Part shown: positions 25,315 to 33,562 of the stretch, in pieces | How positions within the stretch are numbered: the stretch's first letter is position 1 | How the letters are laid out: every line of letters begins with the position of its first letter | Origin: CAZHTS01 sp964535315 | Lineage (GTDB): Bacteria; Chloroflexota; Anaerolineae; Anaerolineales; Anaerolineaceae | Length of the DNA stretch: 64,000 nt | Assembly (NCBI GenBank): GCA_964535315.1 | Contig: CAZHTS010000005.1 | Location: forward strand, 1-64,000 | Direction of reading: 5' to 3' | Notes under the pieces: generated by a model | What the model was told of the DNA's origin: nothing | Databases searched by the model: none | Seen by the model: the letters and a program-made list of their open reading frames with translations, nothing else | Translations under genes and position numbers: made by a program

Positions 25315-25962
25315 ATGCCAGAAGGTAGCATCGAGTTCGTCAACAATTACAGCGACCTGAGCACCGAGCGCGGTTTTCAATTTGAGTTTCATTGCAATCG
25401 CTGCGGCACCGGGCACCGCACCCGTTTTCAGACCTGGACCACAGGTGAGGTCAGCAACGCCCTGGATGCAGCCAACAGCCTGTTCGGCGGTATCTTCAGT
25501 AAGGCGGCTGATCTGGGCGAGCGGGTACGCTCTGCCGCCTGGCAGCGTGCTCACGATCAGGCCTTTGAGGACGCCATCGCCGCCATCCGCCCGCAGTTTG
25601 TGCAATGCCCACGCTGCTCGAGCTGGGTGTGCCGCAAATCATGTTGGAACACCAAACGCGGCATGTGCAAAAATTGCGCCCCGGACCTGGGGGTCGAAAT
25701 GAGCGCCGCCCAATCCTCCAAAGCGGTCGAAGCGGCCTGGAGCAATGCCGCCATGTCGGCCGAGGACAAGAAAACGGTCGAAGGAGACTGGAACGAAACC
25801 ATCCACGCCACCTGCCCCCAGTGTGAAGCGCCCCTGGCCGGCAACGCCAAATTCTGCCCCAACTGCGGCGCCAAATTGCAGACGGCTGCTTTCTGCAAGG
25901 AATGCGGCGCCAAGCTGCCGCCGGGTGCCAAATTCTGCGGCGAATGCGGCGCAAAGGTTTAA
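25315..25962 (+). CDS. Cysteine-rich zinc-ribbon protein
   Basis: A 215-residue soluble protein rich in CxxC pairs. The N-terminal part has CNRCG and a later CPRCSSWVCRKSC...CKNC cluster. The C-terminus carries double zinc ribbons, CPQCEAPLAGNAKFCPNCG and CKECGAKLPPGAKFCGECG. These look like the generic double-zinc-ribbon domain fused to an uncharacterised N-terminal domain. Function is unknown. The ATG at 25315 has AAGGAGG 6 nt upstream; an upstream in-frame ATG at 25297 lacks one. mutS starts 3 bp after its stop, so the two are cotranscribed, although a repair role does not follow from that. Confidence 0.78.
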   Translation: MPEGSIEFVNNYSDLSTERGFQFEFHCNRCGTGHRTRFQTWTTGEVSNALDAANSLFGGIFSKAADLGERVRSAAWQRAHDQAFEDAIAAIRPQFVQCPRCSSWVCRKSCWNTKRGMCKNCAPDLGVEMSAAQSSKAVEAAWSNAAMSAEDKKTVEGDWNETIHATCPQCEAPLAGNAKFCPNCGAKLQTAAFCKECGAKLPPGAKFCGECGAKV

Positions 25963-25965
25963 AGA

Positions 25966-28536
25966 ATGGACGACGACGTCACCCCGATCCGGCAACAATA
26001 CCTTGACATCAAACGCCAACACCCGGACGCCATCCTCTTCTTCCGGCTGGGTGACTTCTATGAAACTTTTGACCAGGACGCCGAAACGACCTCTCGCGAG
26101 TTGGACATTGTCCTGACCTCGCGGGCCGTGGCCAAGGGCACCCGCGTCCCAATGGCCGGCATCCCACATCACGCCGCCGAAAACTACCTGGCGCGCCTGA
26201 TTGAGCGCGGTTATCACGTCGCCATCTGCGAGCAGGTCGGCGACCAGCCCATCAAGGGCTTGTTCCCGCGCCAGGTGGTGCGGGTGGTCACCCCCGGCAC
26301 AATTGTCGAGCCGGGGCTATTGCAGGGCGACCGCAACAACTATCTCGCCAGCACCGTGGTTCTGGAAGGGCGCGCTGGCGTGGCTTATGTGGATATCACC
26401 ACCGGCGAGTTTGCGGTCACCGAACTGAGCGGCGAAGACATCTTCGCCGTGCTGCGCGCCGAACTGATGCGCCTGCGCCCGGCCGAAACGCTGCTGCCCG
26501 ACACGCTCAACCTGCCCAACGAACTGCCCGGTCACCGCACCACCTGGCCGGCCTGGCGTTTTGAACCCGGACGCTGCCAGGAAACGCTACTGCGTCACTT
26601 TGCCGCCAGCACGCTGGACGGCTTTGGGCTGCACGGTCTGCCGCTGGCGATCCGCGCCGCCGGGGCGGTGCTGCAATACCTGCAAGAGACGCAGCCCGCC
26701 GCCCTCAAACTGCTCACCGGCCTGACCACCTACAGCCTGAGCGAGTTCATGAACCTGGATGCCGCCACCCGGCGCAACCTGGAACTGACCGAAACCATTC
26801 GTCAGGGGGAGGTCAAGGGTTCGCTGTTGAGCGTATTGGACCATACCGTAACGCCAATGGGCAAGCGCCTGATGCGCCAGTGGGTCAGCAAACCGCTGCT
26901 CGACCTGGCGCAGATCCACCGCCGCCAGGAAAGCGTCTGCTTCCTGGTGGAACAGGGGCTGTTGCGCGCCGAACTGCGCGCTGCGCTGCGTCCGCTCAAC
27001 GACCTGGAGCGGCTGATCACCCGCGTCATTTCTGGCCACGCCGCCCCCCGTGACCTGACGGCCATCCGCTCCACCCTGCAAGGTCTGCCCGCCGTGCATG
27101 CCTTGTTCACCGCCGGCAGCGACGCCCTGACCGGCACCTTGAGCGGTCTGCACCTCTGCCAGGATGAGCGCCAACTGCTCGAAGCGGCAATCAGCGAAGA
27201 ACCGCCGGCCACCCTGCAAAACAGCGGCATCATCCGCCCTGGCTACTCCGGCGAATTGGACAACGTCGTTGCCGCCTCGCGCCACGCCCGGGAATGGATC
27301 GCCAACCTGGAAAGCGTCGAACGTGAACGCACCGGGATCAAGTCGCTCAAGGTTGGCTACAACAAAGTCTTTGGTTATTACATCGAGATCACCAACAGCA
27401 ACACCAATCTGGCGCCGGCCGATTACATTCGCAAACAGACGCTGGTCAACGCCGAACGCTACATCACCCCCGAGATGAAAGAATACGAAGCCCTGGTTCT
27501 GAACGCCGAGGAACGCATCCGCGAGGTTGAGGTACGGCTCTTCAAAGAGATTTGCGCCCAATTGAGCCACGCAGCGCGCCGTGTATTGGATACCGCTCAC
27601 GCCCTGGCCGAGTTGGACGTGCTCGCCTCGCTGGCCGAGGCAGCCGCCCTGGGCGGTTATGTCTGCCCCGAGGTGACGGACGAGGACCTCTTGCAAATTC
27701 GCGACGGGCGCCACCCGGTGGTAGAAGGCAGCCTGAGCGGCGGAGAACGCTTCGTCCCCAACGACGCCATCTTTGAACCGGGCGAGGTAGTGCGGGTGAT
27801 TACCGGACCGAACATGAGCGGCAAGAGCACTTTTCTGCGCCAGACGGCGCTGGTGGTGCTGATGGCGCAGATGGGCAGCTTTGTGCCGGCCTCGGCGGCG
27901 CGTATCGGGTTGGTCGACCGCATCTTTACCCGCATCGGCGCCCAGGATGAAATCCATGCCGGCCAGTCAACCTTTATGGTTGAAATGATCGAAACTGCCA
28001 ATATCCTGCACCATGCCACGCCGCGCAGTTTGCTGGTGCTGGACGAAATCGGCCGCGGGACGAGCACCTACGACGGTGTATCGATCGCCTGGGCAATGGT
28101 GGAATACATCCACAATCACCCCCGCCTGCGGGCGCGCACCTTGTTCGCCACCCACTACCACGAACTGACCCAATTGAGCGAACTCTTGCCCGGCGTACGC
28201 AATTACAACGTGGCGGTCAGCGAGGCGCAGGGGCAGGTCGTATTCCTGCACAAAATTGTCCCCGGCGGAGCAGACCGCTCATACGGCATCCACGTCGCCC
28301 AGCTGGCGGGCCTGCCGCGGCCGGTCATCCAGCGCGCCAGCGAGATTCTGACCGAACTGGAGGCCTCATCCGGCAAGGCGGTGCGCATCAATCCGTCGAC
28401 CCCACAACAGATGGCCCTGTTCCCAGAAACCAACCCGCTGCTCGACGAGCTTAAGAGCCTGGACATCAACGCCCTCTCGCCCATCGAGGCCCTCAACCGG
28501 CTATACGAATGGCAGCGCAAGTACGTGTCAAAATAA
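25966..28536 (+). CDS. mutS: DNA mismatch repair protein MutS
   Basis: Mismatch-recognition ATPase of 856 residues. The N-terminal mismatch-binding domain has the Phe-x-Glu motif in FFRLGDFYETF (Phe31, Glu33), which stacks on the mispaired base. The connector, lever and clamp domains follow. The ATPase has Walker A GPNMSGKST (614-622), Walker B LDEIGRGTSTYDG (Asp693/Glu694) and the ATHYHEL switch. The full MutS1 domain order is present, so it is the repair type rather than MutS2. No mutL lies in the window. It follows the zinc-ribbon gene by 3 bp and is followed by a carbamoyltransferase-like gene 5 bp later. Confidence 0.97.
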   Translation: MDDDVTPIRQQYLDIKRQHPDAILFFRLGDFYETFDQDAETTSRELDIVLTSRAVAKGTRVPMAGIPHHAAENYLARLIERGYHVAICEQVGDQPIKGLFPRQVVRVVTPGTIVEPGLLQGDRNNYLASTVVLEGRAGVAYVDITTGEFAVTELSGEDIFAVLRAELMRLRPAETLLPDTLNLPNELPGHRTTWPAWRFEPGRCQETLLRHFAASTLDGFGLHGLPLAIRAAGAVLQYLQETQPAALKLLTGLTTYSLSEFMNLDAATRRNLELTETIRQGEVKGSLLSVLDHTVTPMGKRLMRQWVSKPLLDLAQIHRRQESVCFLVEQGLLRAELRAALRPLNDLERLITRVISGHAAPRDLTAIRSTLQGLPAVHALFTAGSDALTGTLSGLHLCQDERQLLEAAISEEPPATLQNSGIIRPGYSGELDNVVAASRHAREWIANLESVERERTGIKSLKVGYNKVFGYYIEITNSNTNLAPADYIRKQTLVNAERYITPEMKEYEALVLNAEERIREVEVRLFKEICAQLSHAARRVLDTAHALAELDVLASLAEAAALGGYVCPEVTDEDLLQIRDGRHPVVEGSLSGGERFVPNDAIFEPGEVVRVITGPNMSGKSTFLRQTALVVLMAQMGSFVPASAARIGLVDRIFTRIGAQDEIHAGQSTFMVEMIETANILHHATPRSLLVLDEIGRGTSTYDGVSIAWAMVEYIHNHPRLRARTLFATHYHELTQLSELLPGVRNYNVAVSEAQGQVVFLHKIVPGGADRSYGIHVAQLAGLPRPVIQRASEILTELEASSGKAVRINPSTPQQMALFPETNPLLDELKSLDINALSPIEALNRLYEWQRKYVSK

Positions 28537-28541
28537 CCCCT

Positions 28542-29363
28542 ATGCACCATCTCCTTACCATCGATACCCTCACCCCCGGCGACGTGACCGACCTCTTCCA
28601 ACTGGCACGCCGCCTGCGGCAGGACGATCAGCGCCGTTTTTCCGGGCGCAGCGCCATCTATTCATTTGAAGGCAACAGCCTGCGCACCCGCGCCACTTTC
28701 CTGAAAGCGCTCTCCGATCTGAACATCACCGCCATCGAACTACCCAATCTGCTGAAAACCGCCGAACCCAAACGCCACCTGGCCGGTTACCTGGATCAAT
28801 GGTGCGACCTGTACATCGTGCGCGACGCCAATCATACCGCCATCGAAGAACTGGCGTACGCCAGTCAGCGTCCGGTGATCAACGCCATGAGCGCCAGCGC
28901 CCACCCCTGTGAGGTGCTCGGTGACGCTTTCTTTCTCCAGGAACACTTTGGCGAGTTGGAAAGGCTCAAGTTCTGCCTGGTCGGGCCGCCTACCAACGTT
29001 TTGAACTCCTGGCGCTCGCTGTGCGAGGTGCTGCACCTGCCCTACGTCTGGGCTGCACCGCCAGACAGTCAGCTTGCAGACGGCATCCCGCAGGTGCACG
29101 ACCTCGCAGAAGGTCTGAGCGGTGCACACGTCGTCCTGACCGACAGTTGGCCGGCCGGGTTTGCCGACCGGCGCTACCAGGTTACGCGGCAAAGCCTTGC
29201 CGTCACTGCACCCGGCGCGCTGCTCATTCCCTGCCCACCCTTCAACACCACCCAGGAAATCAGCGCAGAAGTCATCGCCTCCCCCTACTTTGCCGGCTAC
29301 AGCCAGAAACGTGACCTGTACCTCATACAAAAGGCTATTCTGGTCGCCGTGCTATCCCTGTAA
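28542..29363 (+). CDS. Divergent ornithine/aspartate-carbamoyltransferase-like protein
   Basis: A 273-residue member of the aspartate/ornithine carbamoyltransferase superfamily, shorter than the usual 300-330. The carbamoyl-phosphate loop, normally STRTR, is SLRTR (46-50). The second phosphate motif HPxQ reads HPCE (121-124), with Glu in place of Gln. The C-terminal ornithine motif HCLPA is replaced by IPCPPF (229-234), and the TDSWPAG segment (200-206) loosely matches the ornithine-type TDvWxSMG. These changes make classical OTC activity doubtful; it may be a novel transcarbamylase or a non-catalytic paralogue. The ATG at 28542 is 3 bp after the mutS stop region. Confidence 0.65.
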   Translation: MHHLLTIDTLTPGDVTDLFQLARRLRQDDQRRFSGRSAIYSFEGNSLRTRATFLKALSDLNITAIELPNLLKTAEPKRHLAGYLDQWCDLYIVRDANHTAIEELAYASQRPVINAMSASAHPCEVLGDAFFLQEHFGELERLKFCLVGPPTNVLNSWRSLCEVLHLPYVWAAPPDSQLADGIPQVHDLAEGLSGAHVVLTDSWPAGFADRRYQVTRQSLAVTAPGALLIPCPPFNTTQEISAEVIASPYFAGYSQKRDLYLIQKAILVAVLSL

Positions 29364-29600
29364 GGCATTGCCATCCTCTGCGCTCTGATCAGACAATGCC
29401 TCCGCTGGCGTTTTGCGGAACGTAGCCAAACACAAAACAACCACCGCCGCCAGTTCCAGCGCCACACTGCCAATCAGAATCAACCAGGTTGAAAATACAG
29501 GCCTCGCGTCTGTGATCAGGATACCGTAATTGGGCGGCGGGAGACAGCATATCGCCGATCCGGTGACCAGATTTGCACGCCCGAAACGCTTGCGTTTCAA
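29352..29600 (-). CDS. Possible small single-pass membrane protein
   Basis: An 82-codon reading frame on the minus strand in the 262-bp gap between the carbamoyltransferase-like gene and the coiled-coil gene. It has one hydrophobic segment (about residues 36-60, rich in Leu/Ile/Val/Ala). It overlaps the end of the upstream gene by 12 bp, and its first codons overlap the promoter of the coiled-coil gene. I see no clear ribosome-binding site. It may be chance; listed because the gap holds nothing else except that promoter. Confidence 0.25.
   Translation of the reverse strand: MKRKRFGRANLVTGSAICCLPPPNYGILITDARPVFSTWLILIGSVALELAAVVVLCLATFRKTPAEALSDQSAEDGNALQG
29583..29598. promoter_or_regulatory. 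Palindrome overlapping a -35 element
   Basis: GAAACGC - TT - GCGTTTC is a perfect 7+7 inverted repeat that overlaps the -35 hexamer (29590-29595) of the coiled-coil gene promoter. Its form suits a LacI/GalR-like or other dimeric repressor. Confidence 0.45.
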
Positions 29601-29618
29601 CTCAAGCGCCTCTATAAT
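29590..29618 (+). promoter_or_regulatory. Promoter giving a leaderless transcript
   Basis: TTGCGT (29590-29595), a 17-bp spacer and TATAAT (29613-29618). The ATG at 29626 is only 7 nt after the -10, at or within a base of the expected start site, and no Shine-Dalgarno exists. Confidence 0.7.
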
Positions 29619-29625
29619 CGCAAGT

Positions 29626-30327
29626 ATGAACCAGGCCTTCCAGCTCTACCAACTCCAGAAAACCGATAGCCAGTACGACCAGGCCAGCAATCGCCTGAAC
29701 GAAATCGAGCGGATTCTGCAAGAGGACGAGACATTACGTCAGGCGGAAGCACTGGCGGCCTCGGCCGAACACATGCTGAAACACGCTCACCTTTCACTGC
29801 AAAAGGCCGAAGATGCTGTTCAGGCCCAACGCATTAAAATTGAGGAAAATGAGGCGGCGCTCTACAGCGGCCGGATTCGCAGCCCCAAAGAGCTACAGGA
29901 TCTGCAAAACGAGGTGGCCGCGCTCAAGCGTTATCAGACGGTGCTTGAGGATCATCAGCTTGAAGCGATGATGGCCCTGGAGGAAGCCGAGCGCGACCAT
30001 CAGCGGGCCAAAGAGCAACTGGCAAACGTTCAGGCCAGCTTTGCCACACAGAAAGCCGGTTTATTGGGCGAACAGAGCCAGCTACAGAAGAATCGCGAAC
30101 GGTCGCTCAGCGAACGCAACGTTTTGCTCAGTTCGATCGCCCCTGAGAATCTGGAAACCTACGAACGGCTGCGCAAACAAAAGCGCGGCATCGCCGTGGC
30201 AACCATTGTCGATGAAGCCTGTACCGCCTGCGGCGCCATGTTGACGCCCGCCGAATGGCAGGCAGCGCGTTCGCCCCAGAAGATGGTTTTCTGTCCCTCC
30301 TGCGGCAGATTGCTGTACGCCGGGTAA
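29626..30327 (+). CDS. Coiled-coil protein with C-terminal zinc ribbon (zf-RING_7 / DUF164-like)
   Basis: A 233-residue protein. Residues 1-190 are almost entirely charged heptad coiled coil, with the pattern EALAASAEHMLKHAHLSL and a kink at YSGRIRSPKELQDLQNEV, which is diagnostic of the family. The C-terminus is a C4 zinc ribbon, CTACGAML near residue 205 and CPSCGRLLY at the end. Members are widespread in bacteria, and proposed links to nucleic acids or protein quality control are unproven. The transcript appears leaderless. The NACHT-HEAT gene begins 3 bp after the stop, so the two proteins are made from one mRNA and may interact. Confidence 0.82.
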   Translation: MNQAFQLYQLQKTDSQYDQASNRLNEIERILQEDETLRQAEALAASAEHMLKHAHLSLQKAEDAVQAQRIKIEENEAALYSGRIRSPKELQDLQNEVAALKRYQTVLEDHQLEAMMALEEAERDHQRAKEQLANVQASFATQKAGLLGEQSQLQKNRERSLSERNVLLSSIAPENLETYERLRKQKRGIAVATIVDEACTACGAMLTPAEWQAARSPQKMVFCPSCGRLLYAG

Positions 30328-30330
30328 ATC

Positions 30331-32865
30331 ATGTTTACCAATTTCCGTTTTGATCGTATCTCATTCTGGATCGGGGTCATTGTAGCCAGCCTGCTTTGGT
30401 GGATGATGGGCAAGCTGCGCGCCCAGCTGCCTCGTTTGAAAGAAGCGCTAAAACAGCAGGCCGAAGAAGCTCGCCACCAGAACCTGCGCACCGTCGAAGA
30501 GACCTTGTGCCAGGAGACGCTGCGCCTGGCGCAACACACCCACCTGGGCGCCGCCATGTTCCCGCTTGATGACGTGTTGATCGCCCCGCGTCTGCTCCCT
30601 GCCTATTGCAACCCCGATCCCGAAGGCCCGCCGCAACTGGACACCATCGTCGACAAGATCATCCCCATCACGCCCGACTGGCCTGAGATAGCCTCGTATT
30701 ACAAATTGCCCACACTGACCCTGGCCGAAGCAATTCAGAACAAAAGCAATATCGCCATTCTGGGCCAGCCCGGAAGCGGCAAGAGTGTGGCGCTGGCTGC
30801 CTTTGCCAGCCAGATGGCCCGCCTGCGGCTGGAAGGCGCACAGAACGCCACCATTTACACCCCGCTGCTCATCCACGCCTTTGACCTGGATCCTGCCCTA
30901 CCTGCCGGGCAGGATCCGCTCAACAACCTGAACAAAGCCGCCGCCAGCCAGGTTTCGGCCATTCTTAAAACCCAGATACCCGGCTTGATCAAAGAAGGTG
31001 TCAAGGACGGCACGCTGGTGTTATTGTTGGACGGGCTGGACGAGGTGCCGCCCGAAGAATTGGCGCAATACAGCGCCTACCTGGGCGCACTGTTCGCTCG
31101 CCACCCGCGCCTGCGCTGCATCCTGGCTGCCCTGCCGGATTATTTGGACGGTCTCGTTGCGCTGGGGTTCATTCCGATGGCCCTGGCCGGTTGGGATCAT
31201 GTAGAACGGCGTCTGTTCGCCCAACGTTGGGGCCAGGCGTTTACCAGCCGCATCTTACCCGAAGTGCGCAAACAAAAGATTGAGGTCAGCGACCTCCCGC
31301 CGGCCATTTTTACCAATTGGGTCACCTTTGAATTTCAGCACCTCTCCCCGTTGGAATGGACGCTCAAAATCTGGGCCGCCTACGCCGGAGATGTCTTTGG
31401 CCCCAGCACCATCGACGCCATACGCTCGTATCTGCTGCGCGCTTCGCGCAACCAGGTACCCATTGCTGTTTTGGAAAAACTGGCGCACGAGATGATTCGC
31501 CAGAACCAGGTCAGCATGGCGTACAGCGCCATGGAAAAATTCCTGACGCGCAACACCAAAACCAGCGCCGCACAGACCGCCGAACCAGCCGCCGCCAACG
31601 CAGACGCCGCCCCCACCGAAACACCCGACGCAAAGGGCAAACGCGAAAAGCAGCTTTCTTCTGGGGCCAAGATCATCGACATTCTCTTGCAGACCGGGCT
31701 GATGCTCGAGCACAACAACGAGCGCATCCGCTTTGTCAACCCGCTCATCACCGCCTACCTGGCCGGGATGGGATACGACGAAGCCGAGCCCGCCGACCTG
31801 ATCAGCCAGCCGCTCTGGACGATCAAGGGCTTTGTGTTGCGCTATGTGGCCGCCCAGAACAAGGCTGCACCTGTTCTGTCGAAACTACTGGAAAAGGAAG
31901 ATCACCCGCTGCAAAGCGAACTGTTATGGGCCGCACGCTGCCTGAGCAATGCCCCGCGCAACGCCCAATGGAAAACGCCCCTCATGGGCCAGATCGTCAA
32001 CGTCTTACAAAATGAAGCCATCCCGCTGGCTGTACGCAGCCGCATGATCTGCGCCTGCGTCGCCGCCAACGACCCCGCCGTCGCCCAACTGTTCCGCCAG
32101 TTACTCCTGGCCGAATCGCCCGCCATTCGCCGGTTGAGCGCCCTGGGGTGCGGCGCCATTCAAGACGTCAAAGCCATCCCCGATCTCAAAGGTATGCTCA
32201 ACGATCCCGAGGCCAACGTGCGTCACGCCGCCTGCATGGCATTGGCGGCCATCGGCAACGCCACCGCCACGCAATGCGTGGTTGAGGCGCTCATGCTCGG
32301 CGACGAAGGTCTGCGCCAGACGGCGGCCGAGACGCTGGCCTTCGATCCGCAGGAAGGCCAGGCCATCCTGCGCGAGGGCATCACCTCAGACGACCTGCTC
32401 GTCCGCCGCGCCATTGTATTTGGCCTGGCAATGATACGCTCCCCCTGGGCAATTGAACTGCTCGAAAAGATCACCGTCGAGGATGGGCAATGGGTGGTGC
32501 GCAATGCCGCCGGACAGGTGTTGGAATATTTGCAGCGCCCCAACGCCTACATCCCCACCCCACTCACCCCCGCCTCAGAGACCTCCTGGGTCATCAAGTT
32601 CGCCAGCAAACAAGGGGTAGGCGTGGCGGCAGGCAAACCAGCTACGCAGATTCTGCTGCAGGCCCTGCGCTTTGGCGAACCGGAAGAAAAAATCGCCGCC
32701 ATCGCCTATCTACAAAGAGAAAGCGACGAAGGGATCATTGGAGCGTTGTACGAATTTGCCTACGGAGAACAAAACCTGGTCAGTGAGGCAGCCACCTATG
32801 CCATCTGGATGCTGGCAACCAGCGGCGCAAACATGCCATCCCCCAAACAATATGGGTTGGGATAA
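30331..32865 (+). CDS. Membrane-anchored NACHT-like NTPase with HEAT repeats
   Basis: An 844-residue STAND-type ATPase. One membrane helix lies at residues 11-26, followed by a charged linker. The NTPase has Walker A GQPGSGKS (145-152) and Walker B LVLLLDGLDEVP (229-240), the DxxDE form typical of NACHT proteins. A low-complexity Ala/Thr/Pro linker (about 410-435) separates it from C-terminal HEAT-like repeats (about 560-740), for example DPEANVRHAACMALAAIGN and DDLLVRRAIVFGLAMI. The layout of anchor, switch NTPase and repeat sensor resembles NLR-like signalling or defence proteins, but no effector domain (nuclease, protease, TIR) is visible. It is cotranscribed with the coiled-coil zinc-ribbon gene. 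Confidence 0.75.
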   Translation: MFTNFRFDRISFWIGVIVASLLWWMMGKLRAQLPRLKEALKQQAEEARHQNLRTVEETLCQETLRLAQHTHLGAAMFPLDDVLIAPRLLPAYCNPDPEGPPQLDTIVDKIIPITPDWPEIASYYKLPTLTLAEAIQNKSNIAILGQPGSGKSVALAAFASQMARLRLEGAQNATIYTPLLIHAFDLDPALPAGQDPLNNLNKAAASQVSAILKTQIPGLIKEGVKDGTLVLLLDGLDEVPPEELAQYSAYLGALFARHPRLRCILAALPDYLDGLVALGFIPMALAGWDHVERRLFAQRWGQAFTSRILPEVRKQKIEVSDLPPAIFTNWVTFEFQHLSPLEWTLKIWAAYAGDVFGPSTIDAIRSYLLRASRNQVPIAVLEKLAHEMIRQNQVSMAYSAMEKFLTRNTKTSAAQTAEPAAANADAAPTETPDAKGKREKQLSSGAKIIDILLQTGLMLEHNNERIRFVNPLITAYLAGMGYDEAEPADLISQPLWTIKGFVLRYVAAQNKAAPVLSKLLEKEDHPLQSELLWAARCLSNAPRNAQWKTPLMGQIVNVLQNEAIPLAVRSRMICACVAANDPAVAQLFRQLLLAESPAIRRLSALGCGAIQDVKAIPDLKGMLNDPEANVRHAACMALAAIGNATATQCVVEALMLGDEGLRQTAAETLAFDPQEGQAILREGITSDDLLVRRAIVFGLAMIRSPWAIELLEKITVEDGQWVVRNAAGQVLEYLQRPNAYIPTPLTPASETSWVIKFASKQGVGVAAGKPATQILLQALRFGEPEEKIAAIAYLQRESDEGIIGALYEFAYGEQNLVSEAATYAIWMLATSGANMPSPKQYGLG

Positions 32866-32888
32866 TCCACCCGAGATACGCCAGACTC

Positions 32889-32921
32889 AAAAAGCGCCAT
32901 TGTACAACAATGGCGCTTTTT
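32889..32921. terminator. Bidirectional rho-independent terminator
   Basis: AAAAAGCGCCATTGT and ACAATGGCGCTTTTT flank a 3-nt loop between the convergent NACHT-HEAT and YggU genes. A and T runs on both sides let it work in both directions. Confidence 0.92.
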
Positions 32922-32926
32922 TATCG

Positions 32927-33241
32927 CTAAGCCAGATGACGCAGGATCGCCTCGTGCACGGACTTGGTGTCCATGTTCTCGACTGTCACCAGTTTGTCTT
33001 TGGCGTCTGAACCCACCACAACCTCGAGCTGCGTCGGCGAAACGGAAAGAATCTCAGCCAGGTAATCAAACAATACCCGGTTGATTTCCTCTTCGGAGGT
33101 GGAAGATTTCAGGCGGATCTTAACAGTACCATCGCTGAGAATCTCGGCAATCTCGTTACGGCTGGAGCGCGGGATCACCCGTACCGCAATCGCCGAACCG
33201 GTCTTGCCATCGTGGAGGTGAAAATCTCTTGGTTTTTTCAT
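32927..33241 (-). CDS. YggU/DUF167 family protein
   Basis: A small alpha-beta protein of 104 residues, close to the family norm. The central strand VRVIPRSSRNEI and the following DGTVKIRLKSSTSEEEINRVL match the DUF167 signature (V.P.as.n.i.g......i.l.apP..G.AN). The usual Pro-Pro and Gly-Lys-Ala-Asn stretch is replaced by SSTSEEEIN, so this is a divergent member. Function is unknown. It lies 3 bp after the YggT gene stop, in the conserved yggS-yggT-yggU arrangement. Confidence 0.75.
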   Translation of the reverse strand: MKKPRDFHLHDGKTGSAIAVRVIPRSSRNEIAEILSDGTVKIRLKSSTSEEEINRVLFDYLAEILSVSPTQLEVVVGSDAKDKLVTVENMDTKSVHEAILRHLA

Positions 33242-33244
33242 AGC

Positions 33245-33508
33245 TCACCTGAGTGTTGAGATAATCGAGATCAAAAATCTTTCAATCACCTGGATCAACA
33301 AGATAAGGATAATGGGGCTGAAATCCAGCATCTGCACCGGTGGAACAACCCGCCGGATAGGCGCCAGTAAGGGCTCCACCAGACGATCCAGAGTCATACG
33401 AACACTGTGATACGGGGAGAGAACATAGGAGAGCAGGATGTCGACAATCACCAGAATGGTAAGGAGCTGCGCCAGTAATTGCACACTTACACGAAATACA
33501 TCAGCCAT
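33245..33508 (-). CDS. YggT family membrane protein
   Basis: An 87-residue protein with two hydrophobic helices (about 8-30 and 64-84). The intervening stretch includes YHSVRMTLDRLVEPLLAPIRRVVP, whose second half matches the YggT family signature EP.L.PiRr..P. YggT proteins sit in the membrane near cell-division genes and their role is not established. AAGGATCC precedes the start. A TATAAT hexamer on the minus strand (33533-33528) could give this gene and YggU their own promoter after the yggS gene. Confidence 0.88.
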   Translation of the reverse strand: MADVFRVSVQLLAQLLTILVIVDILLSYVLSPYHSVRMTLDRLVEPLLAPIRRVVPPVQMLDFSPIILILLIQVIERFLISIISTLR

Positions 33509-33562
33509 AACAGGATCCTTGCGTTTAATTATACATGAGATATGTGGAAAGGGTATAAAAAA

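Noticed and set aside
26587..27957. 456-codon minus-strand frame within mutS
   Set aside because: Composition reflects the GC-rich antisense of mutS; no domain, no ribosome-binding site, and mutS is intact.
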